DNA of 64,000 bases from Corynebacterium renale (GCF_002563965.1 NZ_PDJF01000001.1:1984001-2048000), one strand, 5' to 3'. Shown: positions 35,214 to 44,102, counted from the first letter of the stretch. Notes: a model not told the origin generated them from the letters alone. Program-made: numbers and translations.

Positions 35214-36095
35214 ATGCTTGACCTGAACCGTATAGACCCCTCTGCTCGCAGCGTTGTCACTCGAGTACAGCGCATTTTCAAAAACCATGGGCAAAGCAGT
35301 TATGTCGAAGCCATACCATGTGGCTGTGTGTTCGTTTCGACATCCGTAGGACACCTATGGTTGGGAGATCTCATGACCGAATCCCCAAAACTCTGTGGAA
35401 CACACCAAAAGGCTGCGTGCGAACACGCAGTAAAAGATATGCTGTCCATCGCAGAAACGACGAAACGCATCAACTTCAATGATCCACTTCTGCGCAATCA
35501 ACTGCGCACGGTAGTCAAAGAGGGCAGGCCCCAGGCTTCGGGCGCCACATACACCTACGCCCGGCACGTGGGCGCCTATGGCCGGTATTTGGCTTTGCAG
35601 GCAGACACCTACCAAGTGATTTTGCCCGACGCTGCTCTTCCCAAGGGACAAAAATTCCGGGACGAGTTGTGGGACATTGCCAGGGATAATGACTTGGCCC
35701 AAGAAATTGCCATCTCCGCGGATTCCCAGATTATAAACGGGAAGATGAGCGCACTCCTGCACGTGCGTGCACCCTACGGGGCTACGGAGGCCCTACTTCC
35801 CTATCTTAAGGAGCTTGTTTCCTATAAGGCTGGCATCGGTGCGGATTTTGACCGCCTCTACGCCTTCTTCATCAACGAACACAACCTGATGATTTGGGTA
35901 CCAGACGATGGCTCGGATTACGCTGACCTTGCCGACTTGATCAACGATTTCGACGACTACCCCGGTATCACCGGCATCCAGGATGCTTTCGAGTGGACCC
36001 CAGAGCACGGTGTCGACTCCATACTCTTCGACGAAGAGCTCAAACTACCGTGGCAAGAGCCATGGTGGGACTGGGATGAGGATGAATCTGCTTAG
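35214..36095 (+). CDS. conserved hypothetical protein
   Basis: A 293-residue protein I do not recognise. AGGAG stands 6 nt before ATG 35214 (MLDLNRIDPSARS). The N-terminal part has Cys residues (IPCGCVFV, KLCGTHQKAACEH). The C-terminal part is acidic and Trp/Asp-rich (LPWQEPWWDWDEDESA). No signal peptide or membrane helix. It lies between uvrB and coaE on the opposite strand; as I recall, a hypothetical gene (Rv1632c) sits in the same place in mycobacteria. Its last four bases overlap the stop of the convergent DUF4259 gene. Confidence 0.8.
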   Translation: MLDLNRIDPSARSVVTRVQRIFKNHGQSSYVEAIPCGCVFVSTSVGHLWLGDLMTESPKLCGTHQKAACEHAVKDMLSIAETTKRINFNDPLLRNQLRTVVKEGRPQASGATYTYARHVGAYGRYLALQADTYQVILPDAALPKGQKFRDELWDIARDNDLAQEIAISADSQIINGKMSALLHVRAPYGATEALLPYLKELVSYKAGIGADFDRLYAFFINEHNLMIWVPDDGSDYADLADLINDFDDYPGITGIQDAFEWTPEHGVDSILFDEELKLPWQEPWWDWDEDESA

Positions 36096-36463
36096 CCCAG
36101 CGATACCCAGGAAGCAGCCTTCCATTCCAGAACCTTGTCTGGATGATGGGTCTGCCACCACGCGAACAGATCAGAGACTTGTGCATCCGCCACGATTGCT
36201 TCAAGGTTTTGACGTAGGCGTTCTTTGACCGTGGGCTCACGCAGCGGAGCCACAATATCGGGGCTGATACCGTCAGGCAGGTCGTCTTCTTCACTGGTGG
36301 CTAATGCTGCTAGAGCGACAACGATCTGCCCTTCGTCGGCGTCGATGCGTCGGTAGCCAGTATTGGGGATGAGTTCTACAGGATCGAGCAAGCCGCTTCT
36401 TAGGTCTTCAAGCAGTTCCTGTGCCTCATCGTTATCGAAAGGGCCAGTATTCCATGTCGCCAT
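36092..36463 (-). CDS. DUF4259-type protein
   Basis: A 123-residue protein beginning MATWNTGPFDNDEAQELLEDL, the pattern MGTWGTGPFDNDxA of DUF4259. It contains WKAASWVS near the C-terminus. Function unknown; small soluble proteins of this family occur singly in many actinobacteria. It lies 17 bp downstream of coaE on the same strand. Confidence 0.85.
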   Translation of the reverse strand: MATWNTGPFDNDEAQELLEDLRSGLLDPVELIPNTGYRRIDADEGQIVVALAALATSEEDDLPDGISPDIVAPLREPTVKERLRQNLEAIVADAQVSDLFAWWQTHHPDKVLEWKAASWVSLG

Positions 36464-36480
36464 GCCACGATGATACTGGT

Positions 36481-37074
36481 CTACCCCCGCAACGTTGCAA
36501 TAAGTTGCGTCACTTGGGCCTCTAGCTCTTCAAGGCTTCCAGAATTGTCCAGGATAGTGTCTGCCACTTTGCGACGTTCATCGTCGCCAACTTGCGCGGC
36601 TATGCGCTTACGCGCATCGCTTTCGTCCATCCCGCGGCTCCGGATGAGGCGTTCAACCCGAATGTCTACGGGGACATCTACAACCACGACGTAGTCAACA
36701 TCCTTGTGCGCTCCCTGTTCTATCAAAAGGGGCATATCGTACACGACCCAATTGGCGCCAGCTTTCTCAGCCTGTGCGAATTGCCGGCGGCGTTCCTGCT
36801 CGATTCTTGGGTGAGTAATCGAATTAAGCTGTGCTGTTGCTTCTGGGCTCGCAAAAGCTCGACGGGCAAGTAATCCACGATTGAGTGTGCCATCATCGGA
36901 GAGGATGTCTGGCCCGAAGGCTTCCGCCAATTCAGTTAAGGCAGGCTGGCCGAATTCTACTACGAGCCGTGCGATTTTATCTGCATCTACTATGGTGAAT
37001 CCGGCCTCGGCCAGCATTCGGGATACGGTAGATTTCCCGGAGCCGATGCCCCCTGTAAGCCCTAGTATTTTCAT
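36481..37074 (-). CDS. coaE: dephospho-CoA kinase
   Basis: A 197-residue kinase for the last step of CoA synthesis. The P-loop is GLTGGIGSGKST (residues 5-16), with DADKIAR and the conserved VYDMPLLIE further on. The start was set at ATG 37074 (MKILGLTGG); the longer frame from 37113 adds unrelated residues and crosses into the promoter. There is no Shine-Dalgarno; TACGCT on the minus strand ends 7 nt before ATG, suggesting a leaderless mRNA. In relatives coaE follows rpsA; here an IS30 copy lies 41 bp upstream and rpsA is 7 kb away (see findings). Confidence 0.95.
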   Translation of the reverse strand: MKILGLTGGIGSGKSTVSRMLAEAGFTIVDADKIARLVVEFGQPALTELAEAFGPDILSDDGTLNRGLLARRAFASPEATAQLNSITHPRIEQERRRQFAQAEKAGANWVVYDMPLLIEQGAHKDVDYVVVVDVPVDIRVERLIRSRGMDESDARKRIAAQVGDDERRKVADTILDNSGSLEELEAQVTQLIATLRG

Positions 37075-37115
37075 GGGTTTTAGCGTAGCAACCAAGTGCG
37101 ATGCAAGGCGCACTG

Positions 37116-37140
37116 CTTGAATTCTAGGGGTCGTTGCAAC
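37116..37140. repeat. right terminal inverted repeat, IS copy A
   Basis: 25-bp end behind the transposase stop; begins cttgaattct and ends tcgttgcaac. Confidence 0.9.
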
Positions 37141-37148
37141 AACGACGA

Positions 37149-38789
37149 TTAATCCCGTCTAATGCTACCGGTTTGTGCCAGAGCCTCTGCCATAACTTCC
37201 GCCGGAGTCTTCCATTGCAATGCTTTACGTGGTGTGTGGTTGTGGATATTGGCAATCATTTCAAGATCATGTGCGCTGTAGACTGACAAATCACTACTTT
37301 TCGGAAGATTCCGCCGGAGTCGCCCGTTAGTATTCTCGTTACTTCCACGTTCCCATGGTGAACCAGGATGACAGAAATAAATGGGTATATCTGTAGCCAT
37401 CGTAAAAGCCTTATGACCAGCCATCTCGCTTCCCTGATCCCAGGTAATCGATGACCACATCGCTTCGTCGATCGTGCCAACTGTTTTCTTTAACGCTGCA
37501 AGTACCTCATCACTGCTATGGCGCCCAGGCAGGTGACCTAACACGACGAACCTGCTGACACGTTCCACCAAAGTGATCACTGCTGATTTGTTATTTTTGC
37601 CTAAAATGAGGTCCCCTTCCCAGTGTCCAGGCAAAATACGCTCAGCGACTTCTTCAGGTCGTTCATCGATCATGATCATGTCATCAACGAATCGTTGCTG
37701 AGTAGGAGTGTCAACCCGGGGGAGTCGTTTCTTGCGTTTCTTCCTACCCCGAGGCAGTGTCAAACCTAGCTCACTGAGCTTACCTTTCGACTGCAGGTAG
37801 AAAGCATCGTAGATAGTTTCGTGGCTAATACGCATGTCCTTGTCATCGGGAAAATCAACAGGGAGTCGATGAGCAATCTGTTCAGGCGACCATTGTGCCC
37901 GCAACCCATTACACACGTACTCCCATAATCGTTTATCTGCTAATAACTTGGGTAGTTTAGGACGCAGCCGACGTGCGCACGCTTTCAACTGAGCAGTTTC
38001 TGCACGATACGGGCCTTCCGCACTGCGATTGCGTCTAATTTCTCGAGCAATTGATGAAGCACTTCGCCCAAGTCGGCGACTGATTTCACGAACCGAGGTA
38101 TGCTCACGCAGCAAATCAGCAATAAGTACTCGTTCTTCGAAGCAGATATAGCGAGCGCTAATAGGTTTGTATGGATCAACCCCATGTGGCAATGCCGGTG
38201 GACGCAATCGTCCAGAGTCAACGAGATCATGGCGTTGGCGCAGCGTGATCATAAGTCTTTTATACGTGATGGCATCGATACCAACACCGACGAACTCTTT
38301 GCGTGAGCCGTTTGTTTTAAACAGACCGCGTTCGAAATCTTGCCTCATCGATCTCTCAATACCGAGTGCACGCCCAGCATCACCAGAAGGCACACTTGCT
38401 AAACGTAGCCGGAGGTATTCCACACGAAGTTGAGTCTGCCGAACCCTGCGCTGGTACCTGCTTAAGCGGATATGACAGCCGGCATCCATTGCAATCGCAT
38501 ACGCAGCAGTGTCATTGATTCCGCATTGAACTGCCGCGGCGTGGACTGATTGTCCATGTCGAACACGTGTCAGGAACTCTTTGATAACCGGGGTGTTGTG
38601 ATTAAGTGGTCGTTGTCTCTTGCGTGGTTCGATGAGTTTGTGGGCGTGGCAAAAATTTAACGCATGTCCGTAGTTACAGCCGATTTCATAGGCGGAGGAA
38701 CGCACGCTGCGACCGCGTGTCACTAACGCGATTAGTCGTACACGATCAGACTCGGATAACGAATGATAAGGCCCATAACTGGTAGTCAT
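37149..38789 (-). CDS. IS30-family transposase
   Basis: A 546-residue transposase. Two N-terminal helix-turn-helix regions (about 10-60 and 215-265, the latter with LLREHTSVREISRRLGRSAS) are followed by the DDE core. Its Asp lies in HWEGDLILGK (about 390), the second Asp in TWDQGSEM (about 447) and the Glu in RGSNENTNGRLRR (about 485). It is longer than most IS30 transposases because of an extra N-terminal domain. The start is ATG 38789, 7 nt after AAGGAG. This copy is intact and could act for both elements. Confidence 0.93.
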   Translation of the reverse strand: MTTSYGPYHSLSESDRVRLIALVTRGRSVRSSAYEIGCNYGHALNFCHAHKLIEPRKRQRPLNHNTPVIKEFLTRVRHGQSVHAAAVQCGINDTAAYAIAMDAGCHIRLSRYQRRVRQTQLRVEYLRLRLASVPSGDAGRALGIERSMRQDFERGLFKTNGSRKEFVGVGIDAITYKRLMITLRQRHDLVDSGRLRPPALPHGVDPYKPISARYICFEERVLIADLLREHTSVREISRRLGRSASSIAREIRRNRSAEGPYRAETAQLKACARRLRPKLPKLLADKRLWEYVCNGLRAQWSPEQIAHRLPVDFPDDKDMRISHETIYDAFYLQSKGKLSELGLTLPRGRKKRKKRLPRVDTPTQQRFVDDMIMIDERPEEVAERILPGHWEGDLILGKNNKSAVITLVERVSRFVVLGHLPGRHSSDEVLAALKKTVGTIDEAMWSSITWDQGSEMAGHKAFTMATDIPIYFCHPGSPWERGSNENTNGRLRRNLPKSSDLSVYSAHDLEMIANIHNHTPRKALQWKTPAEVMAEALAQTGSIRRD

Positions 38790-38811
38790 TGCCACACTCC
38801 TTAGGGAAAGT

Positions 38812-38836
38812 GTTGCAACGACCCTCTGAACTTAAG
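38812..38836. repeat. left terminal inverted repeat, IS copy A
   Basis: 25-bp end in front of the transposase; on the minus strand it begins CTTAAGTTCA and ends TCGTTGCAAC. Confidence 0.9.
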
Positions 38837-38853
38837 ACACGGGGTGAAATCAG

Positions 38854-38886
38854 AAAACCGGCCCAAAGAAATAACCTTTGAGCCGG
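38854..38886 (-). terminator. intrinsic terminator after the tRNA
   Basis: On the minus strand CCGGCTCAAAG / CTTTGGGCCGG form an 11-bp stem (one G-U) with a 7-nt loop, followed by TTTTCTG. It starts 5 nt past the tRNA CCA end and lies 17 bp from the IS. Confidence 0.85.
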
Positions 38887-38891
38887 TGTAT

Positions 38892-38968
38892 TGGTGCCCC
38901 TGGTGAGACTCGAACTCACACTGGACGGGTTTTGAATCCGTTGCCTCTGCCAATTGGGCTACAGGGGC
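38892..38968 (-). tRNA. tRNA with anticodon CAA (Leu by anticodon), short variable arm
   Basis: 77 nt with an encoded CCA. Acceptor stem GCCCCTG/CAGGGGC with discriminator A. D arm with GG in the loop; anticodon arm ACGGA-TTCAAAA-CCCGT (A-C mismatch at the loop end); T arm GTGAG-TTCGAGT-CTCAC. The loop gives anticodon CAA, so leucine for UUG. However, tRNA-Leu normally has a long class II variable arm, and here it is only about five bases. I recall a 77-nt tRNA annotated Leu(CAA) near polA in M. tuberculosis. The charging identity is therefore uncertain. Confidence 0.85.
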
Positions 38969-38981
38969 GCACTGGAGAGTT

Positions 38982-39012
38982 ATATTAGCCCACCCAACCC
39001 CCAATAGTGCAA
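38982..39012 (-). promoter_or_regulatory. candidate tRNA promoter
   Basis: -35 TTGCAC (39007-39012) and -10 TAATAT (38982-38987) on the minus strand, with a rather long 19-nt spacer. The tRNA 5' end is 14 nt past the -10. It overlaps the divergent polA promoter region. Confidence 0.45.
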
Positions 39013-39035
39013 ACCGGTGTCTACACTGGGACAGC

Positions 39036-41633
39036 GTGAGCGACCAGAATAATTCGAACAGCCCAGAAAAACTCCTGCTAATTGACGGCCACTCCATGGC
39101 CTTTCGGGCTTTTTATGCCCTTCCCGTAGAGAAGTTTTCTACCTCCGGAGGCCAGCATACGAATGCTATTTATGGCTTCCTTTCTATGCTTTCGGGCCTC
39201 TTGCGTGACGAGCAGCCGGACAAGATTGCCGTGGCTTTCGACGTCGGCCGCAAAACCTTCCGCACCGAAATGTTTCCTGAGTATAAGGCGCAACGTGACG
39301 CCACTCCGGAGCCTTTTAAAGGCCAGGTGAGCATCCTTCAGAATATGCTGGAGACCCTGGGGATTACCACGTTGACCGTGGATAATTATGAGGCTGACGA
39401 TATTATTGCGACCTTGGCGACGGCCGCGCCTCAGGACATTCATACGCTCATTGTCACGGGCGACCGTGATTACCTTCAGCTGGTCAACGAACACACCACG
39501 GTGCTTTATCCCATGAAGGGCGTTTCCAATCTGCATCGTTTCACCCCTGAAGCTGTAGAAGAAAAGTACGGGATGACTCCCCAGCAGTACCCGGATTTCG
39601 CTGCGCTTCGTGGTGACCCTTCAGATAACCTCCCGAACATTCCGGGAGTCGGTGAAAAGACCGCTACAAAGTGGATTGTCCAGTATGGAGACTTGAATAA
39701 TCTCCTCGAACACGCCGATGAGATCAAGGGCAAGGTTGGTAATAGTCTGCGCGAACGGCTCGATCAGGTCCGGATGAACCGCAAGCTCACACAAATGGTC
39801 ACGGATCTGCCGCTGCCGGTCTCGGTTGATCAACTCGATTTCCGAACCGCGGATGTGGCAGAGGTGGCCAAGGAGTTCGATGAGCTTGAATTCGGCGTGA
39901 ACTTGCGCGAGCGTGTGCTGGCCGTCGTTCCAACCGAAGGGGAGGCCCCCGAAGAGGAACAACTCCCTGCAGTACAGCTTGACGACGACCACGGGGTGCA
40001 ATGGCTGGCCGATCAGCAGCAGGTGGCGGTCTTCTATGACGGCGAGGACACTTTTGGTGCGGTCAATGAAGATCGCGTCGGTGCGCTGATCAACCTGGCC
40101 GAACTGCCCGCGGACGAGGACGCAACGTTTGCAGGATGGTTGGCTGCCACAGAGTCGAAGAAATATGTCCACGGCGGAAAGCAGTTCATTCACGCGATGC
40201 GTGACCGTGGCTATACCGTCGCAGGTTTAGAACACGACACAGTTGTTGCTGCCTATCTCCTGAGGCCGGGTCAGCGTACGTATGACTTGGATGACGTGTA
40301 CCAGCGTCATCTGCAGCGAACACTGGGGGACACTGTCATCGAGAAGACGGCGGCAGTCCTCGAGTTGGCGCAGCAGTTGACTCGTGACCTTCAAGATATT
40401 CAGTCTTACGAACTTTACCGCGATCTTGAGCTTCCGCTAGTGACCATCTTGGCGGAGATGGAAGGGGTCGGTATTGCCGTCGATAAGCAAGTACTTGAAG
40501 ACCAGCTCGAGCAGTTCACTCAGCAAGTAGAGGAAGAAGAGGAAGCCGCGCGCGAACTTGCTGGTGATCCGGAATTGAATCTGTCGAGCCCGAAGCAGCT
40601 CCAGGTGGTGCTGTTCGAGACCTTCGGCATGCCAAAGACCAAGAAGACGAAGACCGGCTATTCGACGGCCGCGAAGGAAATCGAGGGGCTCGCAGTCAAG
40701 CATCCGCACCCTTTCCTGGACCATTTGCTGGCCCACCGCGAGTACCAGAAACTGAAGTCCACGCTTGAGGGCTTGATCAAAACGATCCAGCCCGATGGTC
40801 GCATCCACACGACCTTCCATCAAACAGTTACTTCTACCGGTCGCCTCTCTTCTTCGGACCCGAACCTGCAGAATATCCCGGTCCGCACCGGTGCAGGACG
40901 GAAGATTCGCTCCGCCTTCACCGTCGGTGACGGCTACGAAACCCTCCTGACCGCCGATTATTCGCAGATTGAGATGCGCGTCATGGCGCACCTCTCCGAG
41001 GATCCGGGCCTGATAGAGGCATACAAGGAAGGGGAGGACCTGCACAACTACGTGGGCTCCAAGGTCTTTGATGTGCCTATCGACGGCGTGACCCCCGAAT
41101 TACGCCGCCGGGTCAAAGCGATGTCCTATGGTCTGGTCTACGGGCTGTCGGCGTTCGGTTTGAGCCAACAGCTAGGCATCTCTCCTGGTGAGGCTAAGTC
41201 CATCATGGAGGCGTACTTCGATCGCTTTGGTGGGGTGAAGCGCTACCTGGATACCGTGGTGGAAAAAGCTCGGCAGGACGGGTACACGGAAACGCTCTTC
41301 GGGCGTCGCCGCTACCTGCCAGAATTAGCGTCTACCAACCGCTTGGCCCGCGAGAATGCTGAACGTGCGGCACTCAACGCGCCTATTCAGGGTACTGCGG
41401 CGGACATTATTAAGATCGCGATGGTCAAGGTTGACCACGCGCTGCGTGACGCGGGAGTGAAGTCCCGAGTCTTGCTCCAGGTGCATGACGAACTCGTCGT
41501 GGAGATTGCACCGGGCGAATTGGAGCAGGTGCGTGGGATCGTCGAAAAGCAGATGGACGAGGCAATCACCTTGTCCGTGCCGCTTGAAGTGTCTGTCGGT
41601 GTGGGTCAGAACTGGGACGAGGCCGCGCACTAA
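39036..41633 (+). CDS. polA: DNA polymerase I
   Basis: An 865-residue repair and Okazaki-fragment polymerase. Residues about 10-300 are the 5'-3' flap exonuclease (LLIDGHSMAFRAFYAL; YEADDIIATLA; VTGDRDYLQLV). Residues about 310-480 hold an exonuclease-like domain lacking the usual DxE catalytic site. Residues about 490-865 are the family A polymerase: motif A LLTADYSQIEMRVMAHLS, motif B RRRVKAMSYGLVYG and motif C LLQVHDELVVE. The start is GTG 39036; TACACT (39022-39027) ends 8 nt before it, so the mRNA is likely leaderless. It converges on the methyltransferase gene with a 4-bp gap. Confidence 0.97.
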   Translation: MSDQNNSNSPEKLLLIDGHSMAFRAFYALPVEKFSTSGGQHTNAIYGFLSMLSGLLRDEQPDKIAVAFDVGRKTFRTEMFPEYKAQRDATPEPFKGQVSILQNMLETLGITTLTVDNYEADDIIATLATAAPQDIHTLIVTGDRDYLQLVNEHTTVLYPMKGVSNLHRFTPEAVEEKYGMTPQQYPDFAALRGDPSDNLPNIPGVGEKTATKWIVQYGDLNNLLEHADEIKGKVGNSLRERLDQVRMNRKLTQMVTDLPLPVSVDQLDFRTADVAEVAKEFDELEFGVNLRERVLAVVPTEGEAPEEEQLPAVQLDDDHGVQWLADQQQVAVFYDGEDTFGAVNEDRVGALINLAELPADEDATFAGWLAATESKKYVHGGKQFIHAMRDRGYTVAGLEHDTVVAAYLLRPGQRTYDLDDVYQRHLQRTLGDTVIEKTAAVLELAQQLTRDLQDIQSYELYRDLELPLVTILAEMEGVGIAVDKQVLEDQLEQFTQQVEEEEEAARELAGDPELNLSSPKQLQVVLFETFGMPKTKKTKTGYSTAAKEIEGLAVKHPHPFLDHLLAHREYQKLKSTLEGLIKTIQPDGRIHTTFHQTVTSTGRLSSSDPNLQNIPVRTGAGRKIRSAFTVGDGYETLLTADYSQIEMRVMAHLSEDPGLIEAYKEGEDLHNYVGSKVFDVPIDGVTPELRRRVKAMSYGLVYGLSAFGLSQQLGISPGEAKSIMEAYFDRFGGVKRYLDTVVEKARQDGYTETLFGRRRYLPELASTNRLARENAERAALNAPIQGTAADIIKIAMVKVDHALRDAGVKSRVLLQVHDELVVEIAPGELEQVRGIVEKQMDEAITLSVPLEVSVGVGQNWDEAAH

Positions 41634-41637
41634 CTTC

Positions 41638-42387
41638 CTATCGGGGACGTGCACTCACGATAAGAGAACCCGGGAAGTAGTGGCCACGCGCCGGTGACCA
41701 TTGGCCCCACGTCGTGGTCAGGCCGCGCGGCCACTCGGGCTCGATGAGGCGGTTAACCGCGAAACCGGCCTGCGTCAGGGCGTTCACATAATCAGACAAT
41801 GAATGGTGGTATTCGGCGTAGGTTATTTCGCCGGCGTCGTCGAATTCTTCGTAGCCGTCCTCAAAATAACTGTGCGCTACCTCGAAAGACGAGGGATCAT
41901 CCTGGAAAATCCATCGCATCGGATGCGCGACGGAGAAGACAAACTTATCGCCACGGAGGACCCGGCGGACCTCCCTAAACACCGCGGGAATGTCCTTGAT
42001 GAAAGGGATTGCTCCAAAGGCGGAGAAAATGACGTCGAAGGATGCGTCGCGGAAGGGAAATCGGAGCGCGTCCGCTTGCACCAGCGGGAGCTTCCTATTA
42101 TCCGGGTGCGCGCGCAGCATGGCATCGGAAACGTCGAAACCTACCGCAAGTTCTGCGTGATCAGCCACCCAGCGGCTGCACGGGGCACTGCCGCAGCCCA
42201 TCTCAAGGACGTTCATCCCAGTGAGATCGCCCAACAGCTGGGCATCCTTTTCGTGGAGCATTTCCGGGCACCAATAAAAAGAAGACAAGTATTCCGGATG
42301 TGCTTCGTGGTAGCGGCTCGCGTCACTGTTCCAAAATGTGCGCTGGATTTCTGCAGGTGACTTTGACATGAATTCATCGTAAGTCAC
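41638..42387 (-). CDS. SAM-dependent methyltransferase
   Basis: A class I methyltransferase of about 249 residues. Motif I is VLEMGCGSAPCSRWV (about residues 58-72), followed by VGFDVSDAML, the motif IV region FDVIFSAFGAIPFI and VFREVRRVLRGDKFVFSV. This resembles UbiE/Methyltransf_11 small-molecule enzymes; the substrate is unknown. The frame continues far upstream of the likely start. GTG 42387 (VTYDEFMSKSPAEIQ) was chosen; ATG 42369 is also possible, and neither has a clear Shine-Dalgarno. It lies between polA and rpsA. Confidence 0.85.
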   Translation of the reverse strand: MTYDEFMSKSPAEIQRTFWNSDASRYHEAHPEYLSSFYWCPEMLHEKDAQLLGDLTGMNVLEMGCGSAPCSRWVADHAELAVGFDVSDAMLRAHPDNRKLPLVQADALRFPFRDASFDVIFSAFGAIPFIKDIPAVFREVRRVLRGDKFVFSVAHPMRWIFQDDPSSFEVAHSYFEDGYEEFDDAGEITYAEYHHSLSDYVNALTQAGFAVNRLIEPEWPRGLTTTWGQWSPARGHYFPGSLIVSARPR

Positions 42388-42443
42388 TTCAGTAACACCG
42401 GTTACATCATTGGTAGGAAGCCCCTTTTGTTCAGTGGATATAC

Positions 42444-42472
42444 TTGCATCATTACAGGTCAGGGTATAAGAT
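42444..42472 (+). promoter_or_regulatory. rpsA promoter
   Basis: -35 TTGCAT (42444-42449), 17-nt spacer, -10 TAAGAT (42467-42472). The expected start near 42479 leaves a leader of about 147 nt before rpsA, long enough for autoregulation by S1, though no definite structure was found by eye. Confidence 0.65.
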
Positions 42473-42625
42473 GAGGCGAGCACATCTAGGCTTTCGGGGA
42501 GTGGTGGTCCTGATAGGAGTCCATTACGCCTAAGGAAGCGGGATCGCTCAAGCCGTATCTGGCTGGTGAGACGATGTGTAACTGTCCGTTTTCTAGTTCC
42601 TATCTCAATTTCGGAGCAATAAAAT

Positions 42626-44083
42626 ATGCCCAACAACAACGTACCTCAGGTAGCCATCAACGATATCGGCTCCGCTGAGGATTTCCTCGCAGCAGTCGAC
42701 GCCACCATCAAGTACTTCAACGATGGTGACATCGTCGAGGGCACCGTGGTCAAGGTTGACCACGATGAGGTCCTGCTCGACATCGGATACAAGACCGAAG
42801 GTGTCATTCCGACCCGCGAGCTGTCCATCAAGCACGACATCGACCCAGATGAGGTCGTAGAGATCGGCGATCAGATTGACGCACTTGTCCTCACCAAGGA
42901 AGACAAGGAAGGCCGCCTGATCCTGTCCAAGAAGCGTGCACAGTACGAGCGCGCTTGGGGCACCATCGAGCAGCTCAAGGAAAACGACGAGCCAGTTACC
43001 GGTACCGTCATCGAGGTCGTCAAGGGTGGTCTCATCCTCGACATCGGACTGCGTGGCTTCCTGCCAGCATCCCTCGTTGAGATGCGTCGCGTTCGTGACC
43101 TGGAGCCATACATTGGCCAGGAGCTCGAAGCTAAGATCATCGAGCTGGATAAGCACCGCAACAACGTCGTGCTGTCCCGTCGTGCTTACCTCGAGCAGAC
43201 CCAGTCTGAGGTCCGCTCCGAGTTCCTGCACCAGCTGCAGAAGGGTCAGGTCCGCAAGGGCGTTGTTTCCTCCATCGTCAACTTCGGTGCATTCGTCGAT
43301 CTTGGCGGCGTAGACGGACTGGTTCACGTTTCCGAACTGTCCTGGAAGCACATCGACCACCCATCCGAGGTTGTCTCCGTTGGCGACGAAGTTACCGTTG
43401 AGGTTCTCGACGTTGACCTGGACCGCGAGCGCGTCTCCCTGTCCCTGAAGGCAACCCAGGAAGACCCATGGCGCGTCTTCGCACGCACCCATGCTGTCGG
43501 CCAGATCGTTCCTGGCAAGGTCACCAAGCTTGTCCCATTCGGTGCGTTCGTACGTGTCGAAGAGGGCATCGAGGGTCTTGTTCACATCTCCGAGCTGGCA
43601 CAGCGCCACGTCGAGGTCCCAGACCAGGTTGTCTCCGTTGGCGAGGAAATCATGGTCAAGGTCATCGACATCGACCTCGATCGTCGTCGCATCTCCCTGT
43701 CTCTGAAGCAGGCTGACGAGGACTACAGCGAAGAGTTCGACCCATCCAAGTACGGTATGGCTGACTCCTACGATGAGCAGGGCAACTACATCTTCCCAGA
43801 GGGCTTCGATCCAGAGACCAACGAATGGATGGAAGGCTTCGACGAGCAGCGCCAGGCTTGGGAAGCACGCTACGCAGAGTCCGAGCGTCGTTTCCAGGCT
43901 CACACCGCTCAGGTTGAAAAGAACCGCGCGGCTGCCGCTGAGGCAGAGCAGCAGGAAGCAACCAACTACTCTTCCAAGTCCGAGGATGCAGCTCCGGCAC
44001 CTCAGGCTGAGGAGACCACCGGTGGCTCCCTGGCTTCCGACGAGCAGCTGGCAGCACTGCGCGAGAAGCTCGCTGGTAACTAA
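42626..44083 (+). CDS. rpsA: ribosomal protein S1
   Basis: A 485-residue RNA-binding protein of the 30S subunit. It has four S1 (OB-fold) domains at about residues 33-105, 118-185, 205-275 and 290-360, including FGAFVDLGGVDGLVHVSELSW and FGAFVRVEEGIEGLVHISEL. An acidic, Ala/Glu-rich disordered tail ends the protein (about 365-485), the usual actinobacterial form with fewer S1 repeats than E. coli. Codon usage is strongly biased, as in highly expressed genes. Shine-Dalgarno GGAG lies 7 nt before ATG. A strong terminator follows. Confidence 0.97.
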   Translation: MPNNNVPQVAINDIGSAEDFLAAVDATIKYFNDGDIVEGTVVKVDHDEVLLDIGYKTEGVIPTRELSIKHDIDPDEVVEIGDQIDALVLTKEDKEGRLILSKKRAQYERAWGTIEQLKENDEPVTGTVIEVVKGGLILDIGLRGFLPASLVEMRRVRDLEPYIGQELEAKIIELDKHRNNVVLSRRAYLEQTQSEVRSEFLHQLQKGQVRKGVVSSIVNFGAFVDLGGVDGLVHVSELSWKHIDHPSEVVSVGDEVTVEVLDVDLDRERVSLSLKATQEDPWRVFARTHAVGQIVPGKVTKLVPFGAFVRVEEGIEGLVHISELAQRHVEVPDQVVSVGEEIMVKVIDIDLDRRRISLSLKQADEDYSEEFDPSKYGMADSYDEQGNYIFPEGFDPETNEWMEGFDEQRQAWEARYAESERRFQAHTAQVEKNRAAAAEAEQQEATNYSSKSEDAAPAPQAEETTGGSLASDEQLAALREKLAGN

Positions 44084-44102
44084 TCTCTGATTAGTTCAAC
44101 GT

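Larger units (their letters stand above)
37116..38836 (-). mobile_element. IS30-family insertion sequence, copy A (intact)
   Basis: 1721 bp. Ends were fixed by comparing with copy B (44153-45872): identity starts and stops exactly here. The terminal inverted repeats (37116-37140 and 38812-38836) agree at 20 of 25 positions and share GGGTCGTTGCAAC. One transposase frame fills the element. The bases just outside (ctg at 37113-37115, aca at 38837-38839) do not form a duplication with each other, but each matches a flank of copy B. Confidence 0.95.

Noticed and set aside
37985..38433. Additional frames within the IS copies (also 44556-45004)
   Set aside because: They occur identically in both copies only because the elements are copies; they are antisense or frame shadows of the transposase.
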